Of a stretch of 17,710 bases of DNA, positions 8,009-14,201 are shown piece by piece. Source of the DNA: Acidiferrobacteraceae bacterium (GTDB taxonomy: Bacteria; Pseudomonadota; Gammaproteobacteria; Acidiferrobacterales; Acidiferrobacteraceae). Numbering within the stretch: the stretch's first letter is position 1; every line of letters starts with the position of its first letter. The notes under the pieces are model-generated. The model had not been told where the DNA came from. It ran no database searches and saw only the letters and a list, made by a program, of their open reading frames with translations. The stretch lies in the NCBI GenBank assembly GCA_027343725.1, contig DAHWKH010000005.1:1-17710 (forward strand), given 5' to 3'. Position numbers and translations under genes: made by a program.

Positions 8009-8796
8009 TCGTCTGGCATGGCGTCGTCAACGCCATCGTCACACCGCCGGGACTGCTGCTGCTCCCCATGGCCTTGGGTCTTGCGCTGCTCGGGCGCAAG
8101 CCGCTGCTCGGGCGTCTCATAATCCTGACATCGTGGACAGTCCTCCTGGCCTTGAGTCTGCCGGTGGTCGCGGCATTGCTTGCGCGCGCCTGGGAACGCG
8201 AACCGGCGCTGAACCCCCCGTTGCCCCAAGGGCCCCAGGCGATCGTCGTGCTGGCCGCCAACCGCTACCGCAAGGCGCCCGAATACGGCGGGCACACGAC
8301 GGTCGGCGCGGACACACTCGTGCGCCTGCGCTACGCGCGGCGTTTGTTTCACGAGACGCACCTGCCGATCCTGGTCTCTGGGGGCGCGCCGCTCGGCGGG
8401 CCCCCCACGGCCCGGCTCATGCGTCACGTCCTGCAGGACGATTTCCATACGCCCGTGCGCTGGGTCGAGGGGCGCTCGCGCACCACCGCCCAGAATGCGC
8501 GCGACAGCGCGCGTATCCTGAAACCCCTCGGCATCCGGCGGATCTTTCTCGTCACCCAGGCCTGGCACATGCCGCGCGCGGTCCTGTGGTTTCGCCGCGC
8601 GGGCCTTGTCGTCACGCCGGCGCCCACGGGATTCACGACCGCGGGCGCCAGGCGCCACACTTTGCTCGCCTATCTCCCGAGCGCCCCCGCGCTCGCCCTG
8701 TCGGCCCTGATCTTTCATGAAATGATCGGCGTGCTCTGGGCGCACGCGCAGGGCGTTCTGCCCCGGGAGACCGCCCGCCTCATCAACCACGCCTGA
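8005..8796 (+). CDS. YdcF/ElyC-like DUF218 membrane protein
   Basis: A 263-residue protein with two N-terminal membrane helices (about 5-30 and 34-55) followed by a DUF218 domain, the architecture of E. coli ElyC/YdcF-type proteins implicated in envelope integrity and undecaprenyl-phosphate-dependent pathways. Domain landmarks are AIVVLAANRYRKAPEYGG, LPILVSGG, VEGRSRTTAQNA and VTQAWHMPRAVLWF. The glycine-rich VVLGGG usually seen at the first motif reads VVLAAN here. The GTG start overlaps the lipA stop (GTGA); ATG 8068 is an alternative but would remove the first helix. It is the last gene of the long operon, and no obvious terminator follows. The enzymatic activity of the family is uncertain. 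Confidence 0.82.
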   Translation: MIVWHGVVNAIVTPPGLLLLPMALGLALLGRKPLLGRLIILTSWTVLLALSLPVVAALLARAWEREPALNPPLPQGPQAIVVLAANRYRKAPEYGGHTTVGADTLVRLRYARRLFHETHLPILVSGGAPLGGPPTARLMRHVLQDDFHTPVRWVEGRSRTTAQNARDSARILKPLGIRRIFLVTQAWHMPRAVLWFRRAGLVVTPAPTGFTTAGARRHTLLAYLPSAPALALSALIFHEMIGVLWAHAQGVLPRETARLINHA

Positions 8797-8870
8797 CGCC
8801 CGCCCTTAAGTCCGATTCGCGCGACCACCGGAAATCACTAGGCTCACGACATCCACCGGCGGAGGCGAAC

Positions 8871-9092
8871 ATGGACGCATCGGAAGGCCTTGCGGAGGGC
8901 GGCAACACCTCGCGAAGCGCGATCCTGAGCGACATCATCGCGGCCCTGCAGCGTATCGGGAATTATGTCTCGAGCCAGGATCGGGACGTCATGCGCCGCG
9001 ATCTCGAAAACCGGATTCGCGAACACCCGGGCATAGGGCTTGCGGTCGGCTTCGGGCTCGGGGTCCTTCTTGGCAGGATGGTTCGGTTTTAA
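8871..9092 (+). CDS. DUF883/YqjD-like short membrane-anchored protein
   Basis: A 73-residue protein with a polar helical N-terminal part and a single C-terminal membrane segment (about 53-70) ending in GRMVRF. The REHPGIGLAVGFGLGVLLG pattern resembles the tail of DUF883 (YqjD/ElaB) proteins, which anchor in the inner membrane and in E. coli associate with stationary-phase ribosomes. It is shorter than YqjD (about 100 residues). A good Shine-Dalgarno (GGAGG, 8861-8865) sits six bases before the ATG. It begins a three-gene set with the next two genes, resembling yqjD–yqjE–yqjK. The 74-base gap upstream must hold the promoter, but I could not identify convincing boxes. Confidence 0.7.
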   Translation: MDASEGLAEGGNTSRSAILSDIIAALQRIGNYVSSQDRDVMRRDLENRIREHPGIGLAVGFGLGVLLGRMVRF

Positions 9093-9096
9093 GGCC

Positions 9097-9570
9097 ATGG
9101 CCACGCACTGGGATCACGAACACCCGCACACCCAGGATCACCACGACGCGAACGCCTCGCTCGTGGAACTCTTGCGGGAAGCGGCCAACGAAGCGGGCGA
9201 GATCATCCGCAGCGAGGCCAACGTCATCAAGCTCGAGCTCCAGGAAAGCACGCGCGCGGTGGTCGTTGACGCCTTGAAGGCGAGCCTCTACACCGCAGTC
9301 GCCTTATTGGGGATTCTGAGCCTGCTGGCGTTCGCGATCATCGGCTTGGCGGCCCTGATCGCGGGCGGCGGCACGTCGGTGATGAGTTTTTGGCTCAGCG
9401 CGCTCATTATCGGCGTCCTCTTCACGGCCGCCGGGGGCCTCATGGCGGCGCGTCACATGGTGCGTGTCGGGGGCGACGCGCGCTTCAAGCGGACGCGCGC
9501 GGAGGTGGCGACGGACAAGCGGTTTGTCAAGGACGAATGGCGGCACATCAAAAACCGGGAGACGTCGTGA
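9097..9570 (+). CDS. YqjE-like phage-holin-superfamily membrane protein
   Basis: A 157-residue protein with a His/Asp-rich N-terminus, an amphipathic helix (about 18-50, ELLREAANEAGEIIRSEA), then two strong membrane segments (about 65-92 and 96-121) and a basic C-terminal tail. This is the YqjE-type 'phage holin family' architecture of cellular, non-phage proteins. The ATG at 9097 is chosen because upstream in-frame codons overlap the preceding gene and its Gly/Ser-rich shadow; an AAGG at 9091 is too close to be a normal ribosome-binding site. It lies four bases after the DUF883-like gene and overlaps the next gene as GTGA. Confidence 0.72.
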   Translation: MATHWDHEHPHTQDHHDANASLVELLREAANEAGEIIRSEANVIKLELQESTRAVVVDALKASLYTAVALLGILSLLAFAIIGLAALIAGGGTSVMSFWLSALIIGVLFTAAGGLMAARHMVRVGGDARFKRTRAEVATDKRFVKDEWRHIKNRETS

Positions 9571-10043
9571 ACGAGGAATTCGTGGAGGTGTTTTCTTCCG
9601 ATGAGGCGCGCGAGGTCGCCGAGCGCCACCGGCAACACCTGGGGGAGACGCTGGATGTCCTGAGCGAGCGCGTCGGGGGCGCTGTCGAAAACCTCGAACG
9701 CCAGGTCACCTTCCCGCTGCGCTGGGTGCTCGATCATCCGCTCGCGGCCTTCGGACTCAGTCTGAGTGCCGGGCTTTTGCTCGGCGTGAACGGGCGTAAA
9801 CCGAAGCGCGTGCGCCAGAGCGCGCTCGCGCGCGAACTCGAGGGCGCCTATCTCCAGGGACGCCGGGACGAGAGCGAGCAGTGTCCGCCCCGGGAATCCC
9901 GCTATTGGGCCAATGTGAAGCTCGCGGACGGCCCCGATTACGCGGCCCTCCTCATCGACGCGGCCAAACCGCTGTTGACGCACCTCACGAGCGGGCTTGC
10001 GGAGAGCTTCACGAAAAGCGCGCGCGAACGCAACGGCGCCTAG
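9567..10043 (+). CDS. Uncharacterised single-span membrane protein of the yqj-like set
   Basis: I do not recognise a specific family. The 158-residue product has a long acidic/amphipathic helix (about 5-50) that could form a coiled coil, one membrane segment (about 55-75) in a HPLAAFGLSLSAGLLLG context like the DUF883 tail, and then a polar basic domain ending in an alanine/leucine-rich helix. Position and layout suggest it fills the YqjK slot. The GTG start overlaps the YqjE-like stop (GTGA) and is preceded by GGGAG at 9557-9561. It may bridge the membrane and the cytosolic face with its two partners; that is inference. Confidence 0.6.
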   Translation: MNEEFVEVFSSDEAREVAERHRQHLGETLDVLSERVGGAVENLERQVTFPLRWVLDHPLAAFGLSLSAGLLLGVNGRKPKRVRQSALARELEGAYLQGRRDESEQCPPRESRYWANVKLADGPDYAALLIDAAKPLLTHLTSGLAESFTKSARERNGA

Positions 10044-10064
10044 CCGCGCGTGGGTCCCGGCCGC

Positions 10065-10070
10065 TACAAT
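10065..10070 (+). promoter_or_regulatory. Possible -10 element (TACAAT) abutting the hemolysin III start
   Basis: TACAAT matches the sigma-70 -10 consensus at five of six positions and stands out in GC-rich sequence. It ends five bases before the GTG at 10076, so transcription would start at or next to the start codon. No convincing -35 is visible 16-18 bases upstream, which lowers confidence. Confidence 0.35.
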
Positions 10071-10075
10071 GGGCC

Positions 10076-10711
10076 GTGCTTGCCGGAGAACGCTTCAATT
10101 CGTTTAGTCACATCGCGGGCGCGCTGCTCGCGCTGGCGGGCACGGTCGTGCTCATCGTCTTGGCATCGCTCGCAGGCGACCCCTGGCGGATCGTGGGTGT
10201 CAGCATTTACGGCACGACCCTCGTCTTTCTGTATGTCATATCCGGGCTCTACCACGGACTGCAAGGGCGGGCGCGACGGGTGTTCCGCCGCCTGGATCAC
10301 GTCGCGATCTATCTGTTGATCGCCGGGACCTACACGCCCTTCACCCTCGGGCCGCTGCGCGGGGCGTGGGGCTTCACACTCTTCGGCGTACTCTGGGGGC
10401 TTGCGGTGGTTGGCATCGTCCAGGAGTTCATCCCCCAGAAGACCCGCCGGCTGTCGCTGCTCTTTTACGTGGTGATGGGCTGGATGATCCTCATCGCGAG
10501 CGACCCGCTCGCCCACCACATGAGCCGGGCCGGCCTCTTATGGCTCGCGGCCGGCGGCCTTCTCTACACCGTCGGCATCGTCTTTTTCGTCCATGACGAG
10601 CGCTGGCGCTACGGACACCAGGTCTGGCATCTGTTCGTCATGGCTGGCAGCGCCGCGCAATACGGTGCCGTGCTCCTGTCGGTGGGGCTCGCCGGGCACG
10701 CCCCGACCTGA
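10076..10711 (+). CDS. Hemolysin III / PAQR-family membrane protein
   Basis: A 211-residue seven-helix inner-membrane protein of the YqfA/TrhA (hemolysin III) family, related to eukaryotic PAQR receptors; E. coli YqfA has been linked to membrane energetics rather than haemolysis. The metal site is intact: Ser56-x3-His60 (SGLYH), Asp74 (LDH) and His181-x3-His185 (HQVWH). The usual FNSxSHxxGA N-terminal motif and IAGTYTPF are present. The GTG at 10076 gives the expected N-terminus (LAGERFNSFSH). No Shine-Dalgarno is visible. It follows the yqj-like set by 32 bases and converges on the hemerythrin gene with only 15 bases between stops. Confidence 0.9.
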   Translation: MLAGERFNSFSHIAGALLALAGTVVLIVLASLAGDPWRIVGVSIYGTTLVFLYVISGLYHGLQGRARRVFRRLDHVAIYLLIAGTYTPFTLGPLRGAWGFTLFGVLWGLAVVGIVQEFIPQKTRRLSLLFYVVMGWMILIASDPLAHHMSRAGLLWLAAGGLLYTVGIVFFVHDERWRYGHQVWHLFVMAGSAAQYGAVLLSVGLAGHAPT

Positions 10712-10726
10712 GGGGTCTTCGGTCTT

Positions 10727-11422
10727 TCAGGAAGCCGCCGCGAGGCGTTCGCGCACGGTGTCCAGCAAGGCGTCGCGATCGGGGCGCAGGGCCAGGGCGC
10801 GCGTCCAATGAGGAAACAGAAGCGACTCCTCGCGATACTCGTGTTTGTTGAGGCTTGCGGCCAGAAGACCGAGCCAGGTGTCGAGTTCGTGGCAGGCCTC
10901 CTGGTCGCGGCCCGCGACCTCGTCCAGGATGTCGAGTTGCGCCACGATCTCGTCGTGTTCGCGCTTCATGAGCGCGGTGAGTTCGGGTGCCTGATTGAGG
11001 CCCAGCGGCGCGAGGAGCTCGTTTTCCAGATCGATATGCGCGCGCAGGGCGCGGCCGAGCCTGAGCGTCGCCTCGACGGCCTGCGGCCAATCCGCGCGCC
11101 CGAGGTGCGCCATGATCGCGACCACCCTGTGATCCACGGTTTCGTGATCACGCCGCAAGGTGTCGGCGAGCGGGAGCGCTTCCTCCTCGCTGCGGATATG
11201 GACATGAATGAGCCAGCCGCGCCCGTCCGGGGTCATGGACCAGACCAGGGTGTGACGCATCTGGTGTTGCAGCTGCTCCAGAAACAACCCCGGCTCCTCG
11301 GGGCTCCAGAGACACAAGGACTCGCCGGGCGCGCACTCGCGCAAACGCGCATAAACGTAGCGATAAGGGGCGATATCCGGGGGTAGGGCCGTCAAATCGA
11401 GGACCGGACAACACGAGGTCAT
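10727..11422 (-). CDS. DUF2249–hemerythrin two-domain protein
   Basis: A 231-residue soluble protein. Residues ~6-76 resemble DUF2249 (LDLTALPP, CAPGESLCLW, WLIHVHI) and residues ~85-215 form a four-helix hemerythrin (HHE) domain. Predicted di-iron ligands are His93, His129/Glu133 (HIDLE), His156 (REHDE) and His194/Glu198-199 (HEYREE). Such proteins bind O2 or NO, or act in iron-centre repair; the role here is not determined. The start at 11422 is preferred to the upstream GTG at 11428 because GGAG in the 12-base gap is seven bases before it. The gene lies directly downstream of the nitronate-monooxygenase-like gene, so the two should be co-transcribed and share its FNR-type operator. DUF2249 assignment is less certain than the HHE domain. 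Confidence 0.83.
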   Translation of the reverse strand: MTSCCPVLDLTALPPDIAPYRYVYARLRECAPGESLCLWSPEEPGLFLEQLQHQMRHTLVWSMTPDGRGWLIHVHIRSEEEALPLADTLRRDHETVDHRVVAIMAHLGRADWPQAVEATLRLGRALRAHIDLENELLAPLGLNQAPELTALMKREHDEIVAQLDILDEVAGRDQEACHELDTWLGLLAASLNKHEYREESLLFPHWTRALALRPDRDALLDTVRERLAAAS

Positions 11423-11434
11423 GACCACTCTCCG

Positions 11435-12610
11435 TCACGCATTCGAGGCCAGCGCGTCCGGGGCGCCGGTCGCGAGAAATTCCAGGAGTTCACGCACGGG
11501 CCGGATCTCGCGCCCGAAGGGCAGCGCGGCCGCGCCGCGAAAGAAGAGACCGGCGTTCACGTTGCCGCGCGCGGCCGCCGCCAACTGGGTTTCGATACAA
11601 AACTGCCCGGCCTGCGGATCCCCGTCCTTGAAACCGCAGTGGGTCAGGCATTCGAGCCGGCTCGCGCAGCCCCCGCACCGATCGGCGGCCCGCGATTTGA
11701 GCAGCCCCTCGCGCGCCAGATAGCGCTTGAGCCACGGTGTGAGCACGGCGCGCGCGGGCAGCCCCGCGGCGCTCATGAACGTCACGATGTCCTCGGCCTT
11801 GGCATCGGCCAGGACGCGCTTGAAATTCGGGTGGGCGTCGCACTCCTCGGTCACGGCGAAGGCCGTCCCCAGCTGCACGCCCGACGCCCCCCAGTCGAAC
11901 AGCTCGCGGATCCGCCGGAACGAGCCGATGCCGCCCGCGGGAATGAGGGCGATGCCCTCGCTCGCGAGGCCCAGTTTTTTGATCACCGCCAGGGTTTCCC
12001 GCAGCACGCGCCGGAACTCGAAACGCTTATCGTCGACGTCCGCAAGGCGCGTGGCGCCGAGATGGCCGCCCGCCTGCCCCGGATGCTCGAGGACGATGGC
12101 GTCTGGCAAACGGCCTTTGCGCATCCATTTCCGCAGCAAGACCTCGACACCGCGCTCCTCGGAGAGGATCGGGATGAGCGCGACATCGCGCCCGCGCGTG
12201 AGATCCGGCAGATCGAGCGGCAGTCCGGCCCCCATCACGATCGCGTGCGCGCCGCTCACGCACGCCTGGCGCACGAAGTCGGCGTAATGATTGAGGGCGC
12301 GCATCACGTTCACGGCGATGAATCCCGACGGACCGGCCTTCGCGCGTGCCTCTTGCACCTCCCGATCCAAGGCCTCGAGGTTGCCCTCGAGGAGCCGATC
12401 GGCATCGCGGCAGCGCTTGAGGCGCGCCATGATGTCGGGATGGAGGTGGCGCAAGTCGACGCTCGCGATGGTGCCGACCGCCCCCTCGCGGGCCACGGCC
12501 GAGGCGAGCTTGTGGGCGGAAATGGCCACACCCATGCCCCCCTGGAGGATCGGCAGGAGCGAGTGCCCGCGCAGGCTCAGTTTCGGAAGGCGTGAACGGA
12601 TCGCGATCAT
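11435..12610 (-). CDS. Nitronate monooxygenase-family flavin oxidoreductase with C-terminal cysteine cluster
   Basis: A 391-residue FMN-dependent TIM-barrel protein of the nitronate monooxygenase/2-nitropropane dioxygenase family. Visible FMN-site motifs are ILQGGMGV (21-28), GQAGGHLG (178-185), PAGGIGS (224-230) and GVQLGTAF (244-251). Members oxidise nitronates or act as NAD(P)H:quinone or enoyl-ACP reductases, so the substrate is not fixed. After the barrel comes an extension with five cysteines (C312, C315, C321, C325, C338) and an AGLFFRG motif, suggesting a metal or Fe-S site. The ATG at 12610 has no Shine-Dalgarno; an FNR-type palindrome ends 33 bases upstream, so the mRNA may be leaderless. 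A hemerythrin gene follows in the same unit. Confidence 0.85.
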   Translation of the reverse strand: MIAIRSRLPKLSLRGHSLLPILQGGMGVAISAHKLASAVAREGAVGTIASVDLRHLHPDIMARLKRCRDADRLLEGNLEALDREVQEARAKAGPSGFIAVNVMRALNHYADFVRQACVSGAHAIVMGAGLPLDLPDLTRGRDVALIPILSEERGVEVLLRKWMRKGRLPDAIVLEHPGQAGGHLGATRLADVDDKRFEFRRVLRETLAVIKKLGLASEGIALIPAGGIGSFRRIRELFDWGASGVQLGTAFAVTEECDAHPNFKRVLADAKAEDIVTFMSAAGLPARAVLTPWLKRYLAREGLLKSRAADRCGGCASRLECLTHCGFKDGDPQAGQFCIETQLAAAARGNVNAGLFFRGAAALPFGREIRPVRELLEFLATGAPDALASNA

Positions 12611-12616
12611 GAGACG

Positions 12617-12622
12617 AGCTTA
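12617..12622 (-). promoter_or_regulatory. Weak -10 element of the oxidoreductase–hemerythrin operon
   Basis: On the minus strand TAAGCT lies 21 bases downstream of the FNR-type box and six bases before the ATG. It matches only three of six consensus positions, as is tolerable for an activator-dependent class II promoter. Its position predicts a transcript beginning at the start codon. Confidence 0.35.
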
Positions 12623-12643
12623 GCCCTCACCGGGGGGATCTCC

Positions 12644-12657
12644 TTGACAGGGGTCAA
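12644..12657 (-). promoter_or_regulatory. FNR/Anr/Dnr-type operator upstream of the oxidoreductase–hemerythrin operon
   Basis: TTGAC-AGGG-GTCAA is a palindrome in its five-base arms with the spacing of FNR-family (FNR, Anr, Dnr) sites. Its centre is 40 bases upstream of the ATG at 12610. The TTGAC/GTCAA arms differ from the TTGAT/ATCAA arms of the ubiD–ubiT site. Confidence 0.75.
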
Positions 12658-12667
12658 TCCCGGGTCC

Positions 12668-12705
12668 GCGGCGGCGCGCCCGCCGCTGGGGCGGGCCGAA
12701 GCCCC
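12668..12705. other. GC-rich hairpins downstream of hemN
   Basis: The largest gene-free stretch (12611-12768) holds a seven-base-pair stem GCGGCGG/CCGCCGC with five-base loop at 12668-12686 and a second GGGGC/GCCCC stem at 12688-12705. Neither has a T-run. They could end or protect the hemN transcript before the next operator, but a Rho-dependent end is equally possible. Confidence 0.35.
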
Positions 12706-12768
12706 CCATCACCGGGAACCGGCCGGGCGCGCCGCTCGGGCCGCATGGGACGTGATGAGGCATGGGGC

Positions 12769-14136
12769 CTAGATCACGCGCGAGAAGCGCCGCCGGTCGC
12801 GGGCGACGAGATAGCGATCGAACACCGCGCAGACGGCGCGCACCAGCATCTGGCCCTGGTCGGTCACGACGATCCGATCCCCCACCTCTACCAGCCCGTC
12901 GCGGCGCATGGGCTCGAGACGCGCAAGTTCGCTTGCGAAATAGGTCGCAAAGCGCAGGCGGTGGCGGGCCTCGAAGGCACGCACATCGCATTCCATGTGA
13001 CACAGGAGGCTGTTGATCACCTCGCGCCGCAACAGATCGTCCGTGCTGAGTTCGAAACCCCGCCGGACGGGTAGGGTCTCGCGGTCGAGAAGGGCCTCGT
13101 ACTCGCGCAGGTCCCAGGCATTCTGGCTGTACACGCCGCCGATGCGGCTCACGGCCGAGGCCCCGACGCCGAGGACATCGAGCGCCCCGCGGGTCGAGTA
13201 CCCTTGAAAGTTGCGCGCGAGCGTGCCGTCGCGGCGGGCGATCGCGAGTTCATCCGCACTCTTCGCGAAATGGTCGAGCCCGATGTACACATAGCCCGCC
13301 GCAAGCAGCCGATCGATGGCGTCCTTCAGGATATCGAGCTTCACGGCCGACGCCGGCAGGTCCTCGGCCGCGATCCGCCGCTGGGACTTGAAGCGCTCGG
13401 GGAGGTGCGCATAGTGGAAGAGCGAGATCCGTTCGGGTTCGAAAGACAAGACACGCGTGATCGTGCGCGCGAAGCTCCCCCGTGTCTGGCGCGGCAGGCC
13501 GTAAATGAGGTCGACACTGAGCGAACGGAACCCGAGCGCGCGCGCCTCGCCGACGACGTGGTTCACGAGCGCGAAGGACTGTTCGCGATGGATCGCGCGT
13601 TGCACCTCGGGATCGAAATCCTGTACCCCGATGCTCAAGCGATTGAAGCCTATGGCGCGCAGGACCTTCAGGGTCTCATCGGATGCGTGCCGCGGGTCGA
13701 CCTCGACGGAGTATTCGCCGTGCGCATCGTCTGCGAACGCGAAGCGCTCGGCGAGCGCGCACATGAGCGTGCGCATCTCGTCGTGGCTCAAAAAGGTCGG
13801 CGTGCCGCCCCCCCAGTGGAGCTGTTCGAGGCGCGCGCCCGCGCCTAAGTGCGCAGACCACAGGGCGAGTTCGCGCGCAAGCCGCTGGACGTAGGGCTGC
13901 GCGCGCTCGTGATGCTTGGTGACGGTCTTATGGCAGGCGCAGTAGTAGCAGACCGATTCGCAAAACGGGATATGGACATACACGGACCAGGGGGCGTCGG
14001 GGCGCTCGGCCAAGGCGCGGGCGACTTCCGTCACCCCGAACTGGCCGTGGAACTCGGTGGCCGGGGGGTATGATGTGTAACGCGGGGCGGACTCGCCGTA
14101 ACGCGCGATCAGACCCTCGTCGTAGAGGTCATTCAT
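12769..14136 (-). CDS. hemN: Oxygen-independent coproporphyrinogen III dehydrogenase HemN
   Basis: HemN is the radical-SAM enzyme that decarboxylates coproporphyrinogen III to protoporphyrinogen IX without oxygen. The 455-residue product matches E. coli HemN (457). It has the N-terminal YTSYPPATEF motif and the cluster motif C59-x3-C63-x2-C66-x-C68, the four-cysteine pattern that separates true HemN from HemW. HWGGGTPTFL, SVEVDPR, SIGVQDFD, DLIYGLP, YIGLDHFA and the C-terminal HemN domain are present. AGGAAG (14142-14147) lies five bases before the ATG. A perfect FNR-type palindrome lies 47 bases upstream, implying induction at low oxygen. The ubiD stop is 65 bases upstream on the same strand. 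Confidence 0.97.
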   Translation of the reverse strand: MNDLYDEGLIARYGESAPRYTSYPPATEFHGQFGVTEVARALAERPDAPWSVYVHIPFCESVCYYCACHKTVTKHHERAQPYVQRLARELALWSAHLGAGARLEQLHWGGGTPTFLSHDEMRTLMCALAERFAFADDAHGEYSVEVDPRHASDETLKVLRAIGFNRLSIGVQDFDPEVQRAIHREQSFALVNHVVGEARALGFRSLSVDLIYGLPRQTRGSFARTITRVLSFEPERISLFHYAHLPERFKSQRRIAAEDLPASAVKLDILKDAIDRLLAAGYVYIGLDHFAKSADELAIARRDGTLARNFQGYSTRGALDVLGVGASAVSRIGGVYSQNAWDLREYEALLDRETLPVRRGFELSTDDLLRREVINSLLCHMECDVRAFEARHRLRFATYFASELARLEPMRRDGLVEVGDRIVVTDQGQMLVRAVCAVFDRYLVARDRRRFSRVI

Positions 14137-14152
14137 AAGCGCTTCCTAAAAC

Positions 14153-14158
14153 ACTATC
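14153..14158 (-). promoter_or_regulatory. Putative -10 element of hemN
   Basis: GATAGT on the minus strand (four of six consensus positions) lies 25 bases downstream of the FNR-type box and 16 bases before the ATG. The spacing is two to three bases longer than a standard class II arrangement, so the exact hexamer is uncertain. Confidence 0.4.
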
Positions 14159-14183
14159 GTGGCCCCGCGCCCCCGGTATCGCT

Positions 14184-14197
14184 TTGACGCGCGTCAA
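14184..14197 (-). promoter_or_regulatory. FNR/Anr-type operator upstream of hemN
   Basis: TTGAC-GCGC-GTCAA is a perfect 14-base palindrome between the ubiD stop and the hemN start. Its centre is about 54 bases from the ATG. HemN genes are well-known FNR/Anr targets in gammaproteobacteria, so sequence and gene function agree. Confidence 0.8.
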
Positions 14198-14201
14198 GGC
14201 C

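Noticed and set aside
8797..8870. Promoter boxes for the DUF883-like gene
   Set aside because: TAGGCT and TTAAGT resemble sigma-70 elements but are not at a usable spacing, so no promoter is annotated.
9097..9570. Prophage remnant suggested by the holin-like protein
   Set aside because: The protein fits the cellular YqjE-type family, its neighbours are yqj-like and no phage structural, integrase or lysis genes are present.
10704..10716. GACC/GGTC inverted repeat between the convergent hemolysin III and hemerythrin genes as a terminator
   Set aside because: Only four base pairs and no T-run on either side; too weak to call.
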